DNA from: Trichomonas vaginalis G3 | Taxonomy: Eukaryota > Parabasalia > Trichomonadida > Trichomonadidae | Direction of reading: 5' to 3' | DNA length: 64,000 bases | Assembly (NCBI RefSeq): GCF_026262505.1 | Contig: NC_067205.1 | Coordinates: forward strand, 3,286,001-3,350,000 | Shown here: piece by piece, positions 8,650 through 19,498 of the stretch | Layout of the letters: every line of letters begins with the position of its first letter | How positions within the stretch are numbered: position 1 is the first letter of the stretch | Notes under the pieces: generated by a model | What the model saw: only the letters and a program-made list of their open reading frames with translations | Databases searched by the model: none | Told to the model about the DNA's origin: nothing | Position numbers and translations under genes: made by a program

Positions 8650-11600
8650 ATGTATCGGAAGTTGTCTAAGTTAGAACACTCGGAAATAAAACAACTTCTT
8701 ACAGAAGCTAATATAGATGTTGCAAAACATTACGCAACAAACAAAAAAGCACTCGCTGACATCCTCAATGACTATAATGGTGCAATAAGTTATGATAGAA
8801 TTCATGAGTTCATAAAGCCGCAACGCGGCGAGGACGAAGTCCACGCAAGAGCATTTCCTTTAAATGACATTGCTATTGACTTATATCATAGACGTTCAGT
8901 ACCTCATGAAGTAAGGCGTGAGATGTTTGACATAACAAATGCGAACGTTGGTGAAACAAGAAGAAGAGACGACACACTGAAACAACAGAGAAGAGAGATG
9001 TTTAAAAGTGCTATAGAACAAGTTCGCAAAGCTAACGATGTCATTCGTTCCATTGACGACAAACCAAAAGAAGGTGAGAGATGGTTAAAGAAAGATGAAG
9101 AGAATAGGAAGAGAAATGTGAAGTCAGGCAATAGACTCATTGACTTTAACATCGAAGCTTTAGATGAACCAAACAGAGACTACTTACACAAACATTTCGG
9201 TAAGGTTTTCATGAGACTCTTAGAGAAGATTAAAATAAACTCCCAACAAAGATGGATGGTATGTTATAAACTTGGTGGAAAGTATGAATGTTCTACGTTA
9301 AACCTCAATAATATTGGAACATTACTACATCAGCTCTTGAAGGAGAACTTTATATCAGAGATAGAAGCAAATGCTGCAGGTATTGTTGAAATGCACTATG
9401 ACTTCTTCTTGACAAACATAAAGAATCTTACCGAAATAAAGATGTATGATTTAACAGAATATGAAGGCTTAACGATGTCAGATGTAAGAAAGGAAACCAA
9501 GAAGCGACCATATAGAGATGAAAGCACACTGACAAATGACCAGAAAGCCATTTTGGAAGCTCTTAAGCAAACAGGAAACCCAGCACTTATAGAAAGCTTT
9601 TGGAAAGATAATGGTGAAAAGAAGTTTTATAAGAAGAGAAGCGGTCAGTTCTGGAAGTATCTTTGCACATTACCTATAAATCTTGAACGCTACCAAATCT
9701 TCAATGAACTGAACAAAAGAACTGCAACACTTATGACAGAAGACAATTGTTTCGTTTATGCTTGCATTCAGGCTGGAGTAGATGAAGAAACTATTGACCA
9801 CATGAGAGAAGTCATTCGTGTTAGAGACTTTCCTCAAAGTAAAGTACAAGAAATTTCTGACGCAACAGGTATAGCATTTAATGTTACCATTGGTTATTTC
9901 AATGACTCAAGACATAATGAAATAAAGAGATATATACCAAAAGAATGTGAAACTGTTCGAACTATTGACTTACTTCTTGTTGAAGACCACTACATGCTAA
10001 ACGAAAGATTACCAATGACAACATATTTCGTCAGAAATTACAAAGAAATCTTGAAGGAGTGTGGTGGAATGAACATTGAGAAACAGATGAAATATATACA
10101 AAGAGAGAGAACAAATATGTAGTTCGTTATGATAGAACTACACCCTATGGGATGTTATGAAAACATTGTGGGAGTGCAAATATTTCGAACCTATTTCTTA
10201 TGGAGAACTTTTCACATATACGACTGACTTATATAAACAGAACCTTGCACCATTTAAAGATTTGACATATGCTCCAAAGTATTGTGTACAACTGAAGAAG
10301 AAAGCAGAGTCAAAAGAAGTAAATAAAAATAAGTGCAAGTTCATTCCTGAGCACGTTTTCTTTGCTGACTTTGAGTGTAGTACCGATGGCTTTCATAAAG
10401 CTTTTAACATATGTTACGACAGTGAAGATGGTTCAGTGAGTGAAAGCATTTGGGGTCAGAATGTGCAACAGAATTTTTGGAACGACTTCCTGACAAGAGT
10501 TTAATATATTTCCATAACCTCAGTTATGATATAAACTTCATCTTAAGACACATGACAGAAGTGAAAGGAACTCCCATCATTAAAGGTTCACGAACAATGC
10601 AAATAACTGGTTTATATAAAGGACGGGCAATTATTATAAAAGACTCTTACAGTGTTATAAATAAGAAGCTTAAACTATTTCCTGCTATGTTTAACTTACA
10701 AACAGGACCGAAAGAAGTATTTCCATATAACTACTACAGCAGTACTTTGTTAGCAAATGACAACAGAACTGGTGTCATTTCTGAAGCGTGTAAGTTTATC
10801 CAGGATGCAGATACATTATGAAAAACATAGATTCCATCAAAGGTTGCAGAATAGATGAAAACCACTTCGACTTAGAAAAATATAGCACATTTTATTGCAA
10901 ACAAGATGTAAGAATTTTAAGAGAAGGTTTTGTAAAGTTCCGCAATGACTTATTGAAAGAATTTGATTTAAACGTTTATGACTACGTTAGTATTTGTTCA
11001 ATTGCTAACAAATTATTTGAGAACAGAGTGTACTTCCCGAAAAAATATGACCTCTCAAATAAACCAAGAGAATTTATTTCGAGATGCATTCAAGGTGGAA
11101 GATGTATGTTGTCAGATAACATGAAACAAAAGAGCGAAAAGAAACTCATTGCTGACTTCGACGCTTTTCATTATATCCATCAGCTATAGCAAGACTTTAT
11201 ACTTTAGAAGGAATTCCAAAGGTTATGAAGGATGAGATGCTAAGCACAGAGTATCTCATGAGACATTTATTCGATGACGACCAAAAGGAACCCATTGGTG
11301 AAAAGTTTATGTCTGGCTTCTTTGTTCTCATTAAGATAACAGAGATTGGAATACATAGACACTTTCCTTTAATAGTTTGTGACCCTGAACTAAATCCAGA
11401 ACTTAACGTTCCCAGAAGTTCAAACACTTGCTGTTTAATGTATGTTGACCATATAACATTACAAGACCTCATAAAATATCAAGGTGTCAAATGTGAAGTG
11501 TTGCAAGGATACTATTACGATGGAAACAGAGATATTAGAATAAGAGATGAAGTAAAGAAGTTGTTTGAGTTAAGGTTAAAGTATAAGAAAGAAGGAAATC

Positions 11601-12414
11601 CTTTGCAAGAAAATATAAAGCTCATTCTGAACAGCATTTATGGCAAAACTATTCTATCTCCTATTGAGTCAAAAATAACCATAGTAGATGACAAAGATGC
11701 TATAAGATATGCCATCAGAAACTACAACCATATAGTGAAGTTCGAAGGTTTGGATGGTTCAGATAAAACTATTTTCAAGCTAACGAAAAGCATTTGCAGA
11801 CACTTTAACTTCTGTCCACTTGGTGTTAACATTCTATCAATGTCGAAGAGAATAATGTGTGAAGTATTCTGTACTGCTGAGGACTTAGGAATGGACATCT
11901 TTTATAGCGATACCGACAGTATGCATCTCTACAATGAAGATATCCCTCGTTTAGCTGAAGAGTTTGAGAAACGTTATGGAAGAGTTCTCATTGGTAAAAA
12001 CCTTGGTCAGTTTCATAGTGACTTCGCAGAAATAACACCTGGAAAACAAAGTTTAGCATACAAGTCAATATTTTGTGGAAAGAAGACTTACATAGACTTA
12101 CTCACGAATGATTTAAATGAAGTTGCATTTCACTGCAGAATGAAAGGCGTGAAGCAAGATGTTATTGCTTTAACCGCTAATGAAATGTTCCTGACTCTGT
12201 TCAGTGTTTCTATGATGAAGATAAAGGTTTAATGGTTCCGCAAGGAAAATTTGACAAAGACTCTGAGTTCAGTGTTATGAAGTTATATAAAGCACTTTAT
12301 GACGGTCAAGAGATTGGATTTGACTTATGTAAGTCTTCTAGTCCTTGCTTTGCTGAAAAGTTTAACTTCTCAATAACGACTAAAACAAGCTTTATTCGTA
12401 AGTTGAAGTTCTGA
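8650..12414 (+). pseudogene. Protein-primed-type DNA polymerase B region, element A (fossil)
   Basis: Polinton PolB remains. The N-terminal ~490 residues (MYRKLSKLEHSEIK onward) are a Maverick-type extension. It holds an NCFVYACIQAG stretch and, ~90 residues later, VEDHYMLNE, a Cys/His pair also present in element C. Then come the exonuclease motifs (FFADFECS, LIYFHNLSYDI, YCKQDVRIL) and polymerase motifs (LIADFDA, LILNSIYGKT, FYSDTDSMHLY) in the right order. In the family this enzyme copies the element's linear genome from a protein primer. The start at 8650 is the first ATG after the promoter-like spacer. About five breaks. Confidence 0.85.
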
Positions 12415-12500
12415 GGTCATTTATTTTTGTCAGCAATGAGGTCATGAATGAGGTCATGAATGAGGTCATTTATTTTTGTCAGAAATGAGGTCATTCGTGA
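12413..12500. repeat. GAGGTCAT direct repeats between convergent genes
   Basis: Five copies of GAGGTCAT, with TTATTTTTGTCAG inserts after the first and fourth, lie exactly between the end of the PolB region and the convergent penton-like gene. They could be a 3'-end or iteron-like element. Confidence 0.65.
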
Positions 12501-12523
12501 TAAAAATAAAGCTAGCGTAGATT

Positions 12524-13379
12524 TTACAATACTGCGATGGTAGAGTTTAAGAGTTGTGCTTCAATGTAGAGACAGTCCTTATGGTCTGGAGGTAAGAACA
12601 CTGGGCAGTTATGGTCATGAGTGGAGAACATGTCTATCCAAAACTCACGATTGAAGCCAGTTAATTTATAGTATTTAGGGTTAGGAAGTGGTGAAGTTCT
12701 TGTATGACCAATGAACTCATTTTCAACTCCTTACTTAAGTTTGAATATAATATAGCTTGCTTTCTATCCCAAATGCCAGGTGTTACAATCTTTGAAAATT
12801 CATTTTTCCTCGGAAGCATTGCATCATAATTGAAAACATTCTTGAAGTCTTCATTGGATTCAGAGATTTGAAATCTTATACGTAGTGGATTTTTTTCTTT
12901 TTAGCTACTTCATTGAATGGCGAGAATACAATGAATTGACAGTCATGAGTTCCATCTTCATTTTCATTAAATTCATAATGAAAGTCTATAAGTTGTGGCC
13001 GACTACCTTCTTCTTTCAGTTGTGCAAGAAACTCACGTAAAGGCTGTAAAGTTTGTACTTCAATGTTGAACTTTTTCTCGAACATCTCATTAAATGAAAT
13101 CATACATTGCAACAATGTTGTATCGTCTTTAAAGTATTTGTATATGTGAATGTTTTGGGCGCTTAAAGACTGTTCGTCATTTTCTATCTCGACTTGAAGT
13201 ATAAAGTCAACTTTCCTAAATGCACGTGTTATATACATAGATGTTATGCCAATGTACTTCTCTTCATTTATGTTCACAATCCAGTCTGTTGGAAACTTAA
13301 ACGTTACTCTGTTCCCCTTTATTTTGACGTCAGGGTTTTCACTACTGAACGCAACAGATAAAGGTATTTGTCTATACAT
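12524..13379 (-). pseudogene. Penton-like minor capsid gene, element A (fossil)
   Basis: The N-terminal part (MYRQIPLSVAF, then KFPTDWIV and EEKYIGITSMYI) follows the same pattern as the element B/C proteins at 23269-24119 and 51992-52839 (DYPLRWL, KAIGFRRM, a VRFHID-type strand). The tail also aligns in outline with theirs. In Polintons a gene of this size near the capsid gene is usually the single-jelly-roll penton protein, so that is the suggested role. The family match is by eye only. It reads toward PolB, with its start preceded by ATTTTTATCCGAAT. About two to three breaks. Confidence 0.45.
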
Positions 13380-13403
13380 TTAATTCGGATAAAAATAAAC
13401 CAT

Positions 13404-13676
13404 TTACTCTTTCTTTGCTTCAGCTTCTTTAGCTTTTTGTTCTTCCTTAGCTTTTGCTTCTTCTCTAGCTTTCTTCGCCAGCAAACGTGGGTTCTTTTGT
13501 CTTCCAGCAGCTAATGCAGCTAGTTGTTTTTCACTAAGTTTTCTCTTTGGTTTCTCTGGCTTTTGTTCTTGTTTTTGTTCCTTCAGTTCGGATAAAATTT
13601 GCTCGCGAATTTCTTTCTTCAATGCTTCAACATCTATGACCCCTTGGGTCTTGTCCGTAGGGCTTGTCTGAGTCAT
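13404..13676 (-). CDS. Charged coiled-coil protein, 90 residues
   Basis: Unrecognised small protein starting MTQTSPTDKTQG. From residue 20 it is almost wholly Lys/Glu/Gln/Ala and predicted helical, with LKKEIREQILSELKEQ, then a basic centre KPKRKLSEKQLAALAAGRQ, ending in KEAEAKKE. Such proteins in Polintons may be DNA-condensing core proteins, but that is a guess. I chose the ATG at 13676, since the longer frame has no upstream ATG. It is divergent from the next gene across 45 bp. Confidence 0.5.
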   Translation of the reverse strand: MTQTSPTDKTQGVIDVEALKKEIREQILSELKEQKQEQKPEKPKRKLSEKQLAALAAGRQKNPRLLAKKAREEAKAKEEQKAKEAEAKKE

Positions 13677-13721
13677 TTGACTGCAGATAAAAAACAAAAT
13701 TAAAACTTTAACCGATGTAAA

Positions 13722-14156
13722 ATGAGCTTGTCAAAATCAGAGCGAGAGTCTATTATATTAAATGACGCAAGAGGAATACAACATCCTTTCTATTACGTAA
13801 GTCAGAGTAAAGATGGTAAAATATACGTAAGAAAAAGAAAGGTTCCATTAGCGAATGCAGAGAGCGACAACATTAAGGTGCATGGCAAGGGCGAAGCCCA
13901 CGAAGCCCATATAAAACCTTCTGTTCAAACTGAGCCACCAAAAGAACCAGAAGAAAAGAAGCCAGATGTACTTTCAATAACGAACCAAGAGCTTATTGCA
14001 AAGTTTGTGAATTTCATTGAAAAACAAACCGAGTCAAAGAACCCTGACCCACCAGTGAAAGAAGTTGAGACAAAAGAGAATGTACAGTTCATTGAAAATG
14101 TCAAGAAACAACTTCCACCACGAATGCCAAGAAGAAGAGTGAGAATAATGAAGTAA
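13722..14156 (+). CDS. Hypothetical accessory protein, 144 residues
   Basis: Unrecognised. It begins MSLSKSERESI with a short beta-like segment (HPFYYVSQSKDGKIYVRKRK) similar in shape to the start of the 16293-16529 product. A Pro/Glu-rich linker follows, then a helical stretch and a very basic end (PRMPRRRVRIMK). The arginine-rich tail suggests nucleic-acid or capsid binding. It sits 27 bp before the major capsid gene on the same strand. It looks whole. Confidence 0.5.
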   Translation: MSLSKSERESIILNDARGIQHPFYYVSQSKDGKIYVRKRKVPLANAESDNIKVHGKGEAHEAHIKPSVQTEPPKEPEEKKPDVLSITNQELIAKFVNFIEKQTESKNPDPPVKEVETKENVQFIENVKKQLPPRMPRRRVRIMK

Positions 14157-14183
14157 ATAGATATTTTTATCCGAAGTAAATAC

Positions 14184-15755
14184 ATGCAGAACGAACAGTT
14201 AAACGAATTTACTCCAGCAGAGCATATTCATCAGATTCGCTCATATTTCGATATCATAGACAATGCAGTTCAAATTGGTGACACTAATAGAAAATATTCT
14301 GACGCAAAGATTCCATCACAACCTGGAACTGCTAAAGATAACACATGGGTAACATTCAATCTCTCACCTCCTGGTGAAAATATGTTGGACCTTTACAATA
14401 CATTCATTACGTATAAAATGGAAGGTCAATTTATTGTAGATAAAGAAATTGGTTCAGGTTCCAATAAAAAAACCCACCAGGATTTTGGATTGGTTTCGAT
14501 GACGCTTTCTATGCAGTTGCTGGATATCAAATCCTTGCAAATGGTCGTATCGTATATTCTCAAGACAACGCAAGAGAAGAAGCATATATAACTTCAAACT
14601 CACAAACTACCGAACAAATAAAGAAAGTAGATGTTTTCTCAAAGACTCGACATGAAGATGTATGGAGTCATTCGGGAACATGCAGAACAGGACAAATTGT
14701 TAGTGGTCCAATTACAGCAGGAAAATCATTTGATTTTAAGCTTCGTTTAAGAATTCCTGTTAGAAGATTCCTTCCATTAGAAGCTATTCGATTTATTCCA
14801 GCTTTTGCAGGAAACATTCAGCTTAAAGTAAAGTTCAGTAGCGACGCCTTACAATGCACATCTATATCTGTAAATGATATCATTGCTTTCAATCCAACTC
14901 TTAAAGTTGCATTTGCTTCAGATTCAAATCCACCGACAAATAAATTTGTTCCATGGAATGAACCATTCACTATGATAACGAAGGCAGTAGAAGCTAATGG
15001 AACAGTTACTATTACAACTGTAACCCAGCAACTATTTCGAACAAAGATGGATTTTAATGAATGTTTTATTCATCCAAAGTCATTCTCTTTAGACCCTAAC
15101 ATTTATACAGAACTTGTAGAACATTATACAAACGAGGCTTTATGTTTTCCTGTTAAAGTTATGGATTGGATTCCTATGGACGGTTCATTCTCAAAGAATA
15201 CAGATAGTTCAAGTGCAACATTTACAGCAGCTTATACGCCTATTAATGTTAAAAGTATTTGGGCACTATTTAGAAAGAAAGACAACTATTATGTTAATTT
15301 TGAGAACCCTAAGTTTAAATATCTTCAGCTTTCCATGGGAGCTTATGGAAATATGCCTGCAAACCTGAAAAATCATATGGACCTGTATTTTATGAAATGG
15401 TTGCGAACGCCTGCAATACAAACAATGATATGATAGGATTTAATGAAGATGTTATGAGGTCATTGGTGGATGATGGTAGTGTGGAACATAAATGGGATAG
15501 CTATGACAACACACATTTCTTATGTGGTTTTCCAACAGAAGTGGACTTTTGCTTCCAGCAAGGTCAAACATCTACTGCTCCAATAACATACAAATTGTCT
15601 GTTAAAGGACCTATTGAACTAGCAACTGAAAATGTACCAAGCCACTTATTGGATTTATGAGGGATTGTTGCTTTGCCATTCAGGTGCGTGCTAATGGCAT
15701 CCCCATAATAAGATTAGATGACTATAACTTAGCTACGGACGACAGTGAGGAATAA
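14184..15755 (+). pseudogene. Major capsid protein gene, element A (fossil)
   Basis: The start follows the element-type promoter ATTTTTATCCGAAG. The segments LRIPVRRFLPLEAIRFIPAFAGNIQL and, later, FKLRLR and GPIELATENVP match the layout of the element C capsid gene, where LRVPLSSFL...FLRYLPNWAGKISIEL occurs at the same place. This L-x-P---FL----R--P--AG-I pattern is typical of the double-jelly-roll capsid of Polintons. Its product would form the hexameric shell. Sequence divergence from element C is large, so the two families split long ago. About four breaks. Confidence 0.7.
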
Positions 15756-15785
15756 AGGATGAACGTTTATTTTTAAAGCTTATAA

Positions 15786-16244
15786 ATGAGTTCTTCATCA
15801 AGCTCTCGTGAACCTTCACCATCTATGAAACAAACTTTACCAAACGATTATGGAGCACCTATTGAATATTTCTTACGAGCTGCACAATGGCAAAGAGCAG
15901 TCTCACCAAGGTTAGGTGTTCCACCAGCTCCTGTCAAAAATAGCATTTGGTCAAGTCCTTATATAAAATATGGTCTCCCACTAGGTTTGCTAGCTACAGC
16001 AGGAGCAGTTATGATGTTGAAAAGAAATAAAGCAAATGTTGTAAATAATACTGAAGTAGCTGAAGTTAAACAAACTCCAACACCTTCGCCAAAACCAACG
16101 CCTTCACAAGCAAAACCTTCAATGACTCCTGAACCTATGGAAGTACAAACTCCTGTTCAAAAGTCAACTCCTAAACCGACTCCAACATTTAAACCAGAAC
16201 CTACTCCTCAAATAAATCGTAAAACTCCTGCGTTTCCTTACTGA
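15786..16244 (+). CDS. Membrane protein with proline-rich tail, 152 residues
   Basis: The N-terminal 60 residues are polar and start with a serine run. One hydrophobic segment (YGLPLGLLATAGAVMML, about 62-78) is followed by KRNK, which fits a single transmembrane span. The rest is a Pro/Thr/Lys repeat tail (PKPTPSQ, PKPTPTF, PEPTPQ). It is placed just after the capsid gene on the same strand and looks whole. A virion membrane or vertex protein is possible. No family is recognised. Confidence 0.55.
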   Translation: MSSSSSSREPSPSMKQTLPNDYGAPIEYFLRAAQWQRAVSPRLGVPPAPVKNSIWSSPYIKYGLPLGLLATAGAVMMLKRNKANVVNNTEVAEVKQTPTPSPKPTPSQAKPSMTPEPMEVQTPVQKSTPKPTPTFKPEPTPQINRKTPAFPY

Positions 16245-16292
16245 AAAAATAACGTTATTTTTATTTAATATTAAAATTTTTATTTGATTGAA

Positions 16293-16529
16293 ATGACGAC
16301 TAAAGTCACTGAAGCAATGAAACAAAAGTTTTTGGTAGAATACATTAAATCAGGAACTATTCCAGAAGGTTTTTACATTCATACTATGAAGGATGGTAGA
16401 GTTCAGTTTAGAAAGATAAAGCAACCATTAGATAAAGAAGGTATATTAAGGAAGATTAAACTTCATGAGGACAACATTGCTGAACTTAGGAAGAAGTTAG
16501 AAGAGTTGGAGAAAGGAAGAGAGTTATAA
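16293..16529 (+). CDS. Small coiled-coil protein, 78 residues
   Basis: Unrecognised. It starts at the ATG at 16293 (MTTKVTEAMKQKF), since the longer frame lacks an ATG. A short beta segment (GFYIHTMKDGRVQFRKI) is followed by a helix with heptad-like leucines (ILRKIKLHEDNIAELRKKL). It is preceded by a long T-rich stretch. The T-type palindromic module at 16570 lies 40 bp after its stop, as with the KilA-type genes. Confidence 0.5.
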   Translation: MTTKVTEAMKQKFLVEYIKSGTIPEGFYIHTMKDGRVQFRKIKQPLDKEGILRKIKLHEDNIAELRKKLEELEKGREL

Positions 16530-16569
16530 AGCAATGAATTCAACAGGGTAGAAATGAGGGTAGAAATGA

Positions 16570-16583
16570 GGTTAGATCTAACC
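16570..16583. promoter_or_regulatory. Palindromic module, T-type, copy 6
   Basis: GGTTAGATCTAACC preceded by two AGGGTAGAAATG units and followed by TTCTACCCTAAA. It is the only copy in element A outside the KilA cluster. Confidence 0.75.
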
Positions 16584-16675
16584 TTCTACCCTAAATTTAA
16601 ATGGATGTTTTCATACGTGTGGGAGTGGTGATATCATTAATTTTTAAGTTTATTTTTTATTTTATTTTTATATAA

Positions 16676-17002
16676 ATGACGAAAACTATTGAGATAACAA
16701 ACTACAACGGTCATGAGTTCAAGAATTTGTTCTTCGTTCCTCGTGAAAATACATTCTATCAGATACGAGGGAGAAAGGGTAAAGTTAGTTTGAGCGTTTA
16801 TGACAACAAACATAATGGGAGATATATAAAAGCAATAGATACAAACGGTAAGCGTGTTTCATTAGCTTTGTCAAAACTTACTAACATTTATTTTGACAGT
16901 GACTTTGACTCTGACGATTGGAGTGACAGCAGCGATACTGAAGAATATGAACTATTGTGTGAAGCACAGCAATGGGAAGCGCTGCAATACTTTTGTAAAT
17001 GA
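16676..17002 (+). CDS. Hypothetical protein with acidic tail, 108 residues
   Basis: Unrecognised. The first 70 residues look beta-rich and basic (FYQIRGRKGKVSLSVYDNKH). An acidic run follows (DSDFDSDDWSDSSDTEEYE), then a short hydrophobic end. The start follows TTATTTTTATATAAATG, the element-type leader. It is the last gene before the element's right end and looks whole. Confidence 0.5.
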   Translation: MTKTIEITNYNGHEFKNLFFVPRENTFYQIRGRKGKVSLSVYDNKHNGRYIKAIDTNGKRVSLALSKLTNIYFDSDFDSDDWSDSSDTEEYELLCEAQQWEALQYFCK

Positions 17003-17115
17003 GAACATTAGTGGGAACGTTAGTGAGAACGTTTATTTTTACAGTAGTGAAGTCGTTAGTGAAAATGTTAGTGAAAATGTTAGTGAAGTCGTTAGTGTTG
17101 TAAAATATACGTTAA
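16989..17115. repeat. GTTAGTGAAAATGTTAGTGA-type repeats
   Basis: About nine short direct repeats, GTTAGTGA plus (A/G)A(A/C)(A/G)T, lie between the last gene and the element's end. In one frame they would encode an Asn-Val-Ser-Glu repeat, but no separate gene is clear. Confidence 0.6.
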
Positions 17116-17126
17116 CGGTTTCGTAA

Positions 17127-17185
17127 AGTGTCAAATTCACATATCAGGGGTAAGGTGGCGCGCAGTGCCTCCGTACACTTGATAT
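17127..17185. repeat. Right terminus of element A (approximate)
   Basis: A sudden GC-rich stretch (GGTAAGGTGGCGCGCAGTGC) bounded by ATATCA and TGATAT, after which host ankyrin DNA begins. It does not resemble the terminal repeat of elements B-D. The exact boundary is not proven, because the left end of this element is outside the window. Confidence 0.4.
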
Positions 17186-18194
17186 GTATACTAACTGTTT
17201 TATCCAATTGTTTGATTTACTGAATCTAACCAGCCAATTTTCTTGATTTATTTTATATGATTTACTCAAAAAGATACCAATACATAAAGTATATCATTGA
17301 TATTTGCACCATGTGAAATAAGAAGTTCAAATGTTTCTTTACTATCATTAATCATGGCAATAAAAAGAGCGTTGTGCCTATATTTATCTTTTTCATTGAT
17401 ATTTGCACCATGTGAAATAAGAAATTGGACTATTTCTTTACTGTTACAAGATGCTGCAACATGAAGAGCGGTTTCTCCATTATTATCTTTTTCATTGATA
17501 TTTGCACCATGTAAAATAAGAATTTCGGCTGTTTCTGCACTATTATAACATGCTGCAGCATGAAGAATATTTCTCTCTTTATTATTTTTTTTCATTGATA
17601 TTTGCACCATGTGAAATAAGAAATTCAGCTGTTTCTTTACTATTATGATATGCTGCAGTATGAAGAGCGGTGTCTCCATATTTATCCGTTTCATTGATAT
17701 TAATACCATATGAAATAAGAATTTCAGCTGTTTCTTTACTATCACAAGATGCTGCATAATGAAGAGCGGTATCTCCATTATTATCTTTTTCATTGATATT
17801 TGCACCATGTGAAATAAGAAGTTCAACTGTTTCTTTACTATTATTAAATGCTGCAGAATGAAGAACAGTTACTCCATTATTATTTTTTTCATTGATATTT
17901 GCACCATGTGAAATAAGAAGTATGGCTATTTCTTTACTATTCATAAGTGCTGCAATATGAAGAGCGATATCTCCATTATTATCTTTTTCATTAATATTTA
18001 TACCATGTAAAATAAGAAGTATGGCTATTTCTTTACTATTCATAAGTGCTGCATAATGAAGAGCTGTTTCTCCATTATTATCTTTTTCATTGATATTTAT
18101 ACCATGTGAAATAAGAATTTCGACTGTTTCTTTACTATTATTAAATGCTGCAATATGAAGAGCGATATCTCCATTATTATCTTTTTCATTAATA

Positions 18195-18222
18195 TAGGGT
18201 GTCCAAAGGTGCGTTTAGCACA
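18195..18222 (+). repeat. Mariner left terminal inverted repeat
   Basis: 28 bp, matching the right end in all but one position (C here, T there, at base 18). Confidence 0.92.
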
Positions 18223-18390
18223 GCGCTCTATATGAGACTATTAAAGGAGATATATGCTGATTATAAATATATAATAAAAAATATGAATATATGTATATGA
18301 TGAGTATGTTGTATTTTGGCGCCATGCCGGGATATAAAATGAATTTTGAGAGAAGAGGCGGTTTCGCGGGAAATTTTGGCGGGATTTTTT

Positions 18391-18395
18391 TCATT
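18391..18395 (+). promoter_or_regulatory. Initiator (TCATT) of the mariner transposase
   Basis: TCATT fits the trichomonad initiator TCA+Py+T/A. Its A (+1) lies 9 bases before the ATG at 18402, the usual short distance. Confidence 0.65.
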
Positions 18396-18401
18396 TTTTT
18401 A

Positions 18402-19418
18402 ATGAATCATAAAGAAAACATCCTCGCTCTTGCAAAAAAATGCAAAGACTGTAAAAAAATCTACGAGACATTGGTAAAATGCTTCGGTATGGATGCTCCT
18501 AGCTATTCCACTGTAACGTATCATGTTAGGATGTATCACTTCATGAACAAAAAGGCGCCCATCATAAAAATTGACAAAAAATTGCCGGATCAAAGAAAAA
18601 TCAAAGCAATTCTTCAAGCGCTAGATGAAGACCCAAGAGCATCACTCAGAAGGATAGAGGAGATGACAAAGATACCACGTACAACAGTCAGTTATTATCT
18701 GCACAATTATTTGAACTATAAACTAGCGTATACACGTTGGGTTCCGCACAACCTTAATTCAGTTCAAAAAAAATCTAGAGTCCAATCTTCGAAAGAGCTC
18801 CTCTCTATATTGGGTGCGTATCAATCCAAGAAGTTTCGCTTTTTAGCAACAGGGGACGAGTCTTGGTTTCAATATGCAACAGAAGCCAAAATCATGTGGA
18901 TCCCGAAGGATGAAAATCCGCAAACATTCCCGAAGAAAAAAATTGACACACCAATGATGATGTTGTCGGTTTTTTGGGGCGTGAATGGCATCATCGCAAT
19001 TGATATTCTTCAAAAACCTAATACGATGAATGCTCAGTATCTAATTGACAATGTTCTTACTCAAATTATCAATTCTGATGAGTTTGAGAAATCCAAACAA
19101 CAAAAACAAAAGTTTGCAATTCATTTTGATAATTCAAGAGTTCACAAAAGTCATAAGGTAATGAATTACTTGGTGGAAAACAATGTCAAAGTTGTTCCAA
19201 ACCCAATTTATTCACCTGATATTGCACCCTCTGACTTTTATTTATTCGGCACGCTAAAAAAGAGAGCTGAAAGACGCGAATTCGCGAGTCCAGATGATCT
19301 TGAAAATTTTGTAAGAGAGCAATTTGAGCAATTTTCTCATGATGATTTAAAGCATGTCTTTCAAGCCTGGATCGATCGCTGCGAACGCGTGATTGAATCC
19401 AATGGTGATTATATTTAA
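18402..19418 (+). CDS. Mariner transposase (DD34D)
   Basis: A 338-residue cut-and-paste transposase. The N-terminal half holds two helix-turn-helix regions, the second being DPRASLRRIEEMTKIPRTTV. The catalytic triad is TGDESWF, HFDNSRVH and SPDIAPSDF, with 34 residues between the last two Asp, as in the mariner family. The WVPHNL motif between the DNA-binding and catalytic parts is also family-typical. I chose the ATG at 18402, 9 bases after an initiator TCATT; the frame is open further upstream with other ATGs. All key residues are present, so it may be active. Confidence 0.92.
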   Translation: MNHKENILALAKKCKDCKKIYETLVKCFGMDAPSYSTVTYHVRMYHFMNKKAPIIKIDKKLPDQRKIKAILQALDEDPRASLRRIEEMTKIPRTTVSYYLHNYLNYKLAYTRWVPHNLNSVQKKSRVQSSKELLSILGAYQSKKFRFLATGDESWFQYATEAKIMWIPKDENPQTFPKKKIDTPMMMLSVFWGVNGIIAIDILQKPNTMNAQYLIDNVLTQIINSDEFEKSKQQKQKFAIHFDNSRVHKSHKVMNYLVENNVKVVPNPIYSPDIAPSDFYLFGTLKKRAERREFASPDDLENFVREQFEQFSHDDLKHVFQAWIDRCERVIESNGDYI

Positions 19419-19470
19419 ATAAACTTTATATATATGTAACTTGTTTATTTCTATTCGCAGTATTCAGGTT

Positions 19471-19498
19471 TGTGCTAAACACACCTTTGGACACCCTA
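19471..19498 (-). repeat. Mariner right terminal inverted repeat
   Basis: 28-bp partner of 18195-18222, ending CACCCTA next to the TA target duplication. Confidence 0.92.

Larger units (their letters stand above)
1..17185. mobile_element. Maverick/Polinton element A, partial, broken
   Basis: A Polinton of a different family from the other three in the window. It enters from the left edge and its right end is near 17150-17185. Parts in order are tail-fibre gene, integrase, KilA-type cluster with palindromes, PolB region, penton-like gene, major capsid gene and small accessory genes. It is broken, with roughly fifteen breaks, while integrase and several small genes look whole. Age is probably young to moderate, because many genes are still readable. 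The left end is not in the window, so length and inverted repeats cannot be judged. Confidence 0.85.
18195..19498 (+). mobile_element. Tvmar1-type mariner transposon, complete
   Basis: The element is 1304 bp, with 28-bp terminal inverted repeats that begin TAGGGTGTCCAAAGGTG and differ at one base. It is flanked by a TA duplication (18193-18194 and 19499-19500). It carries one intact transposase gene. It is inserted in an ankyrin repeat of the host gene, on the opposite strand. The near-perfect ends and open reading frame point to a recent insertion. Confidence 0.93.
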
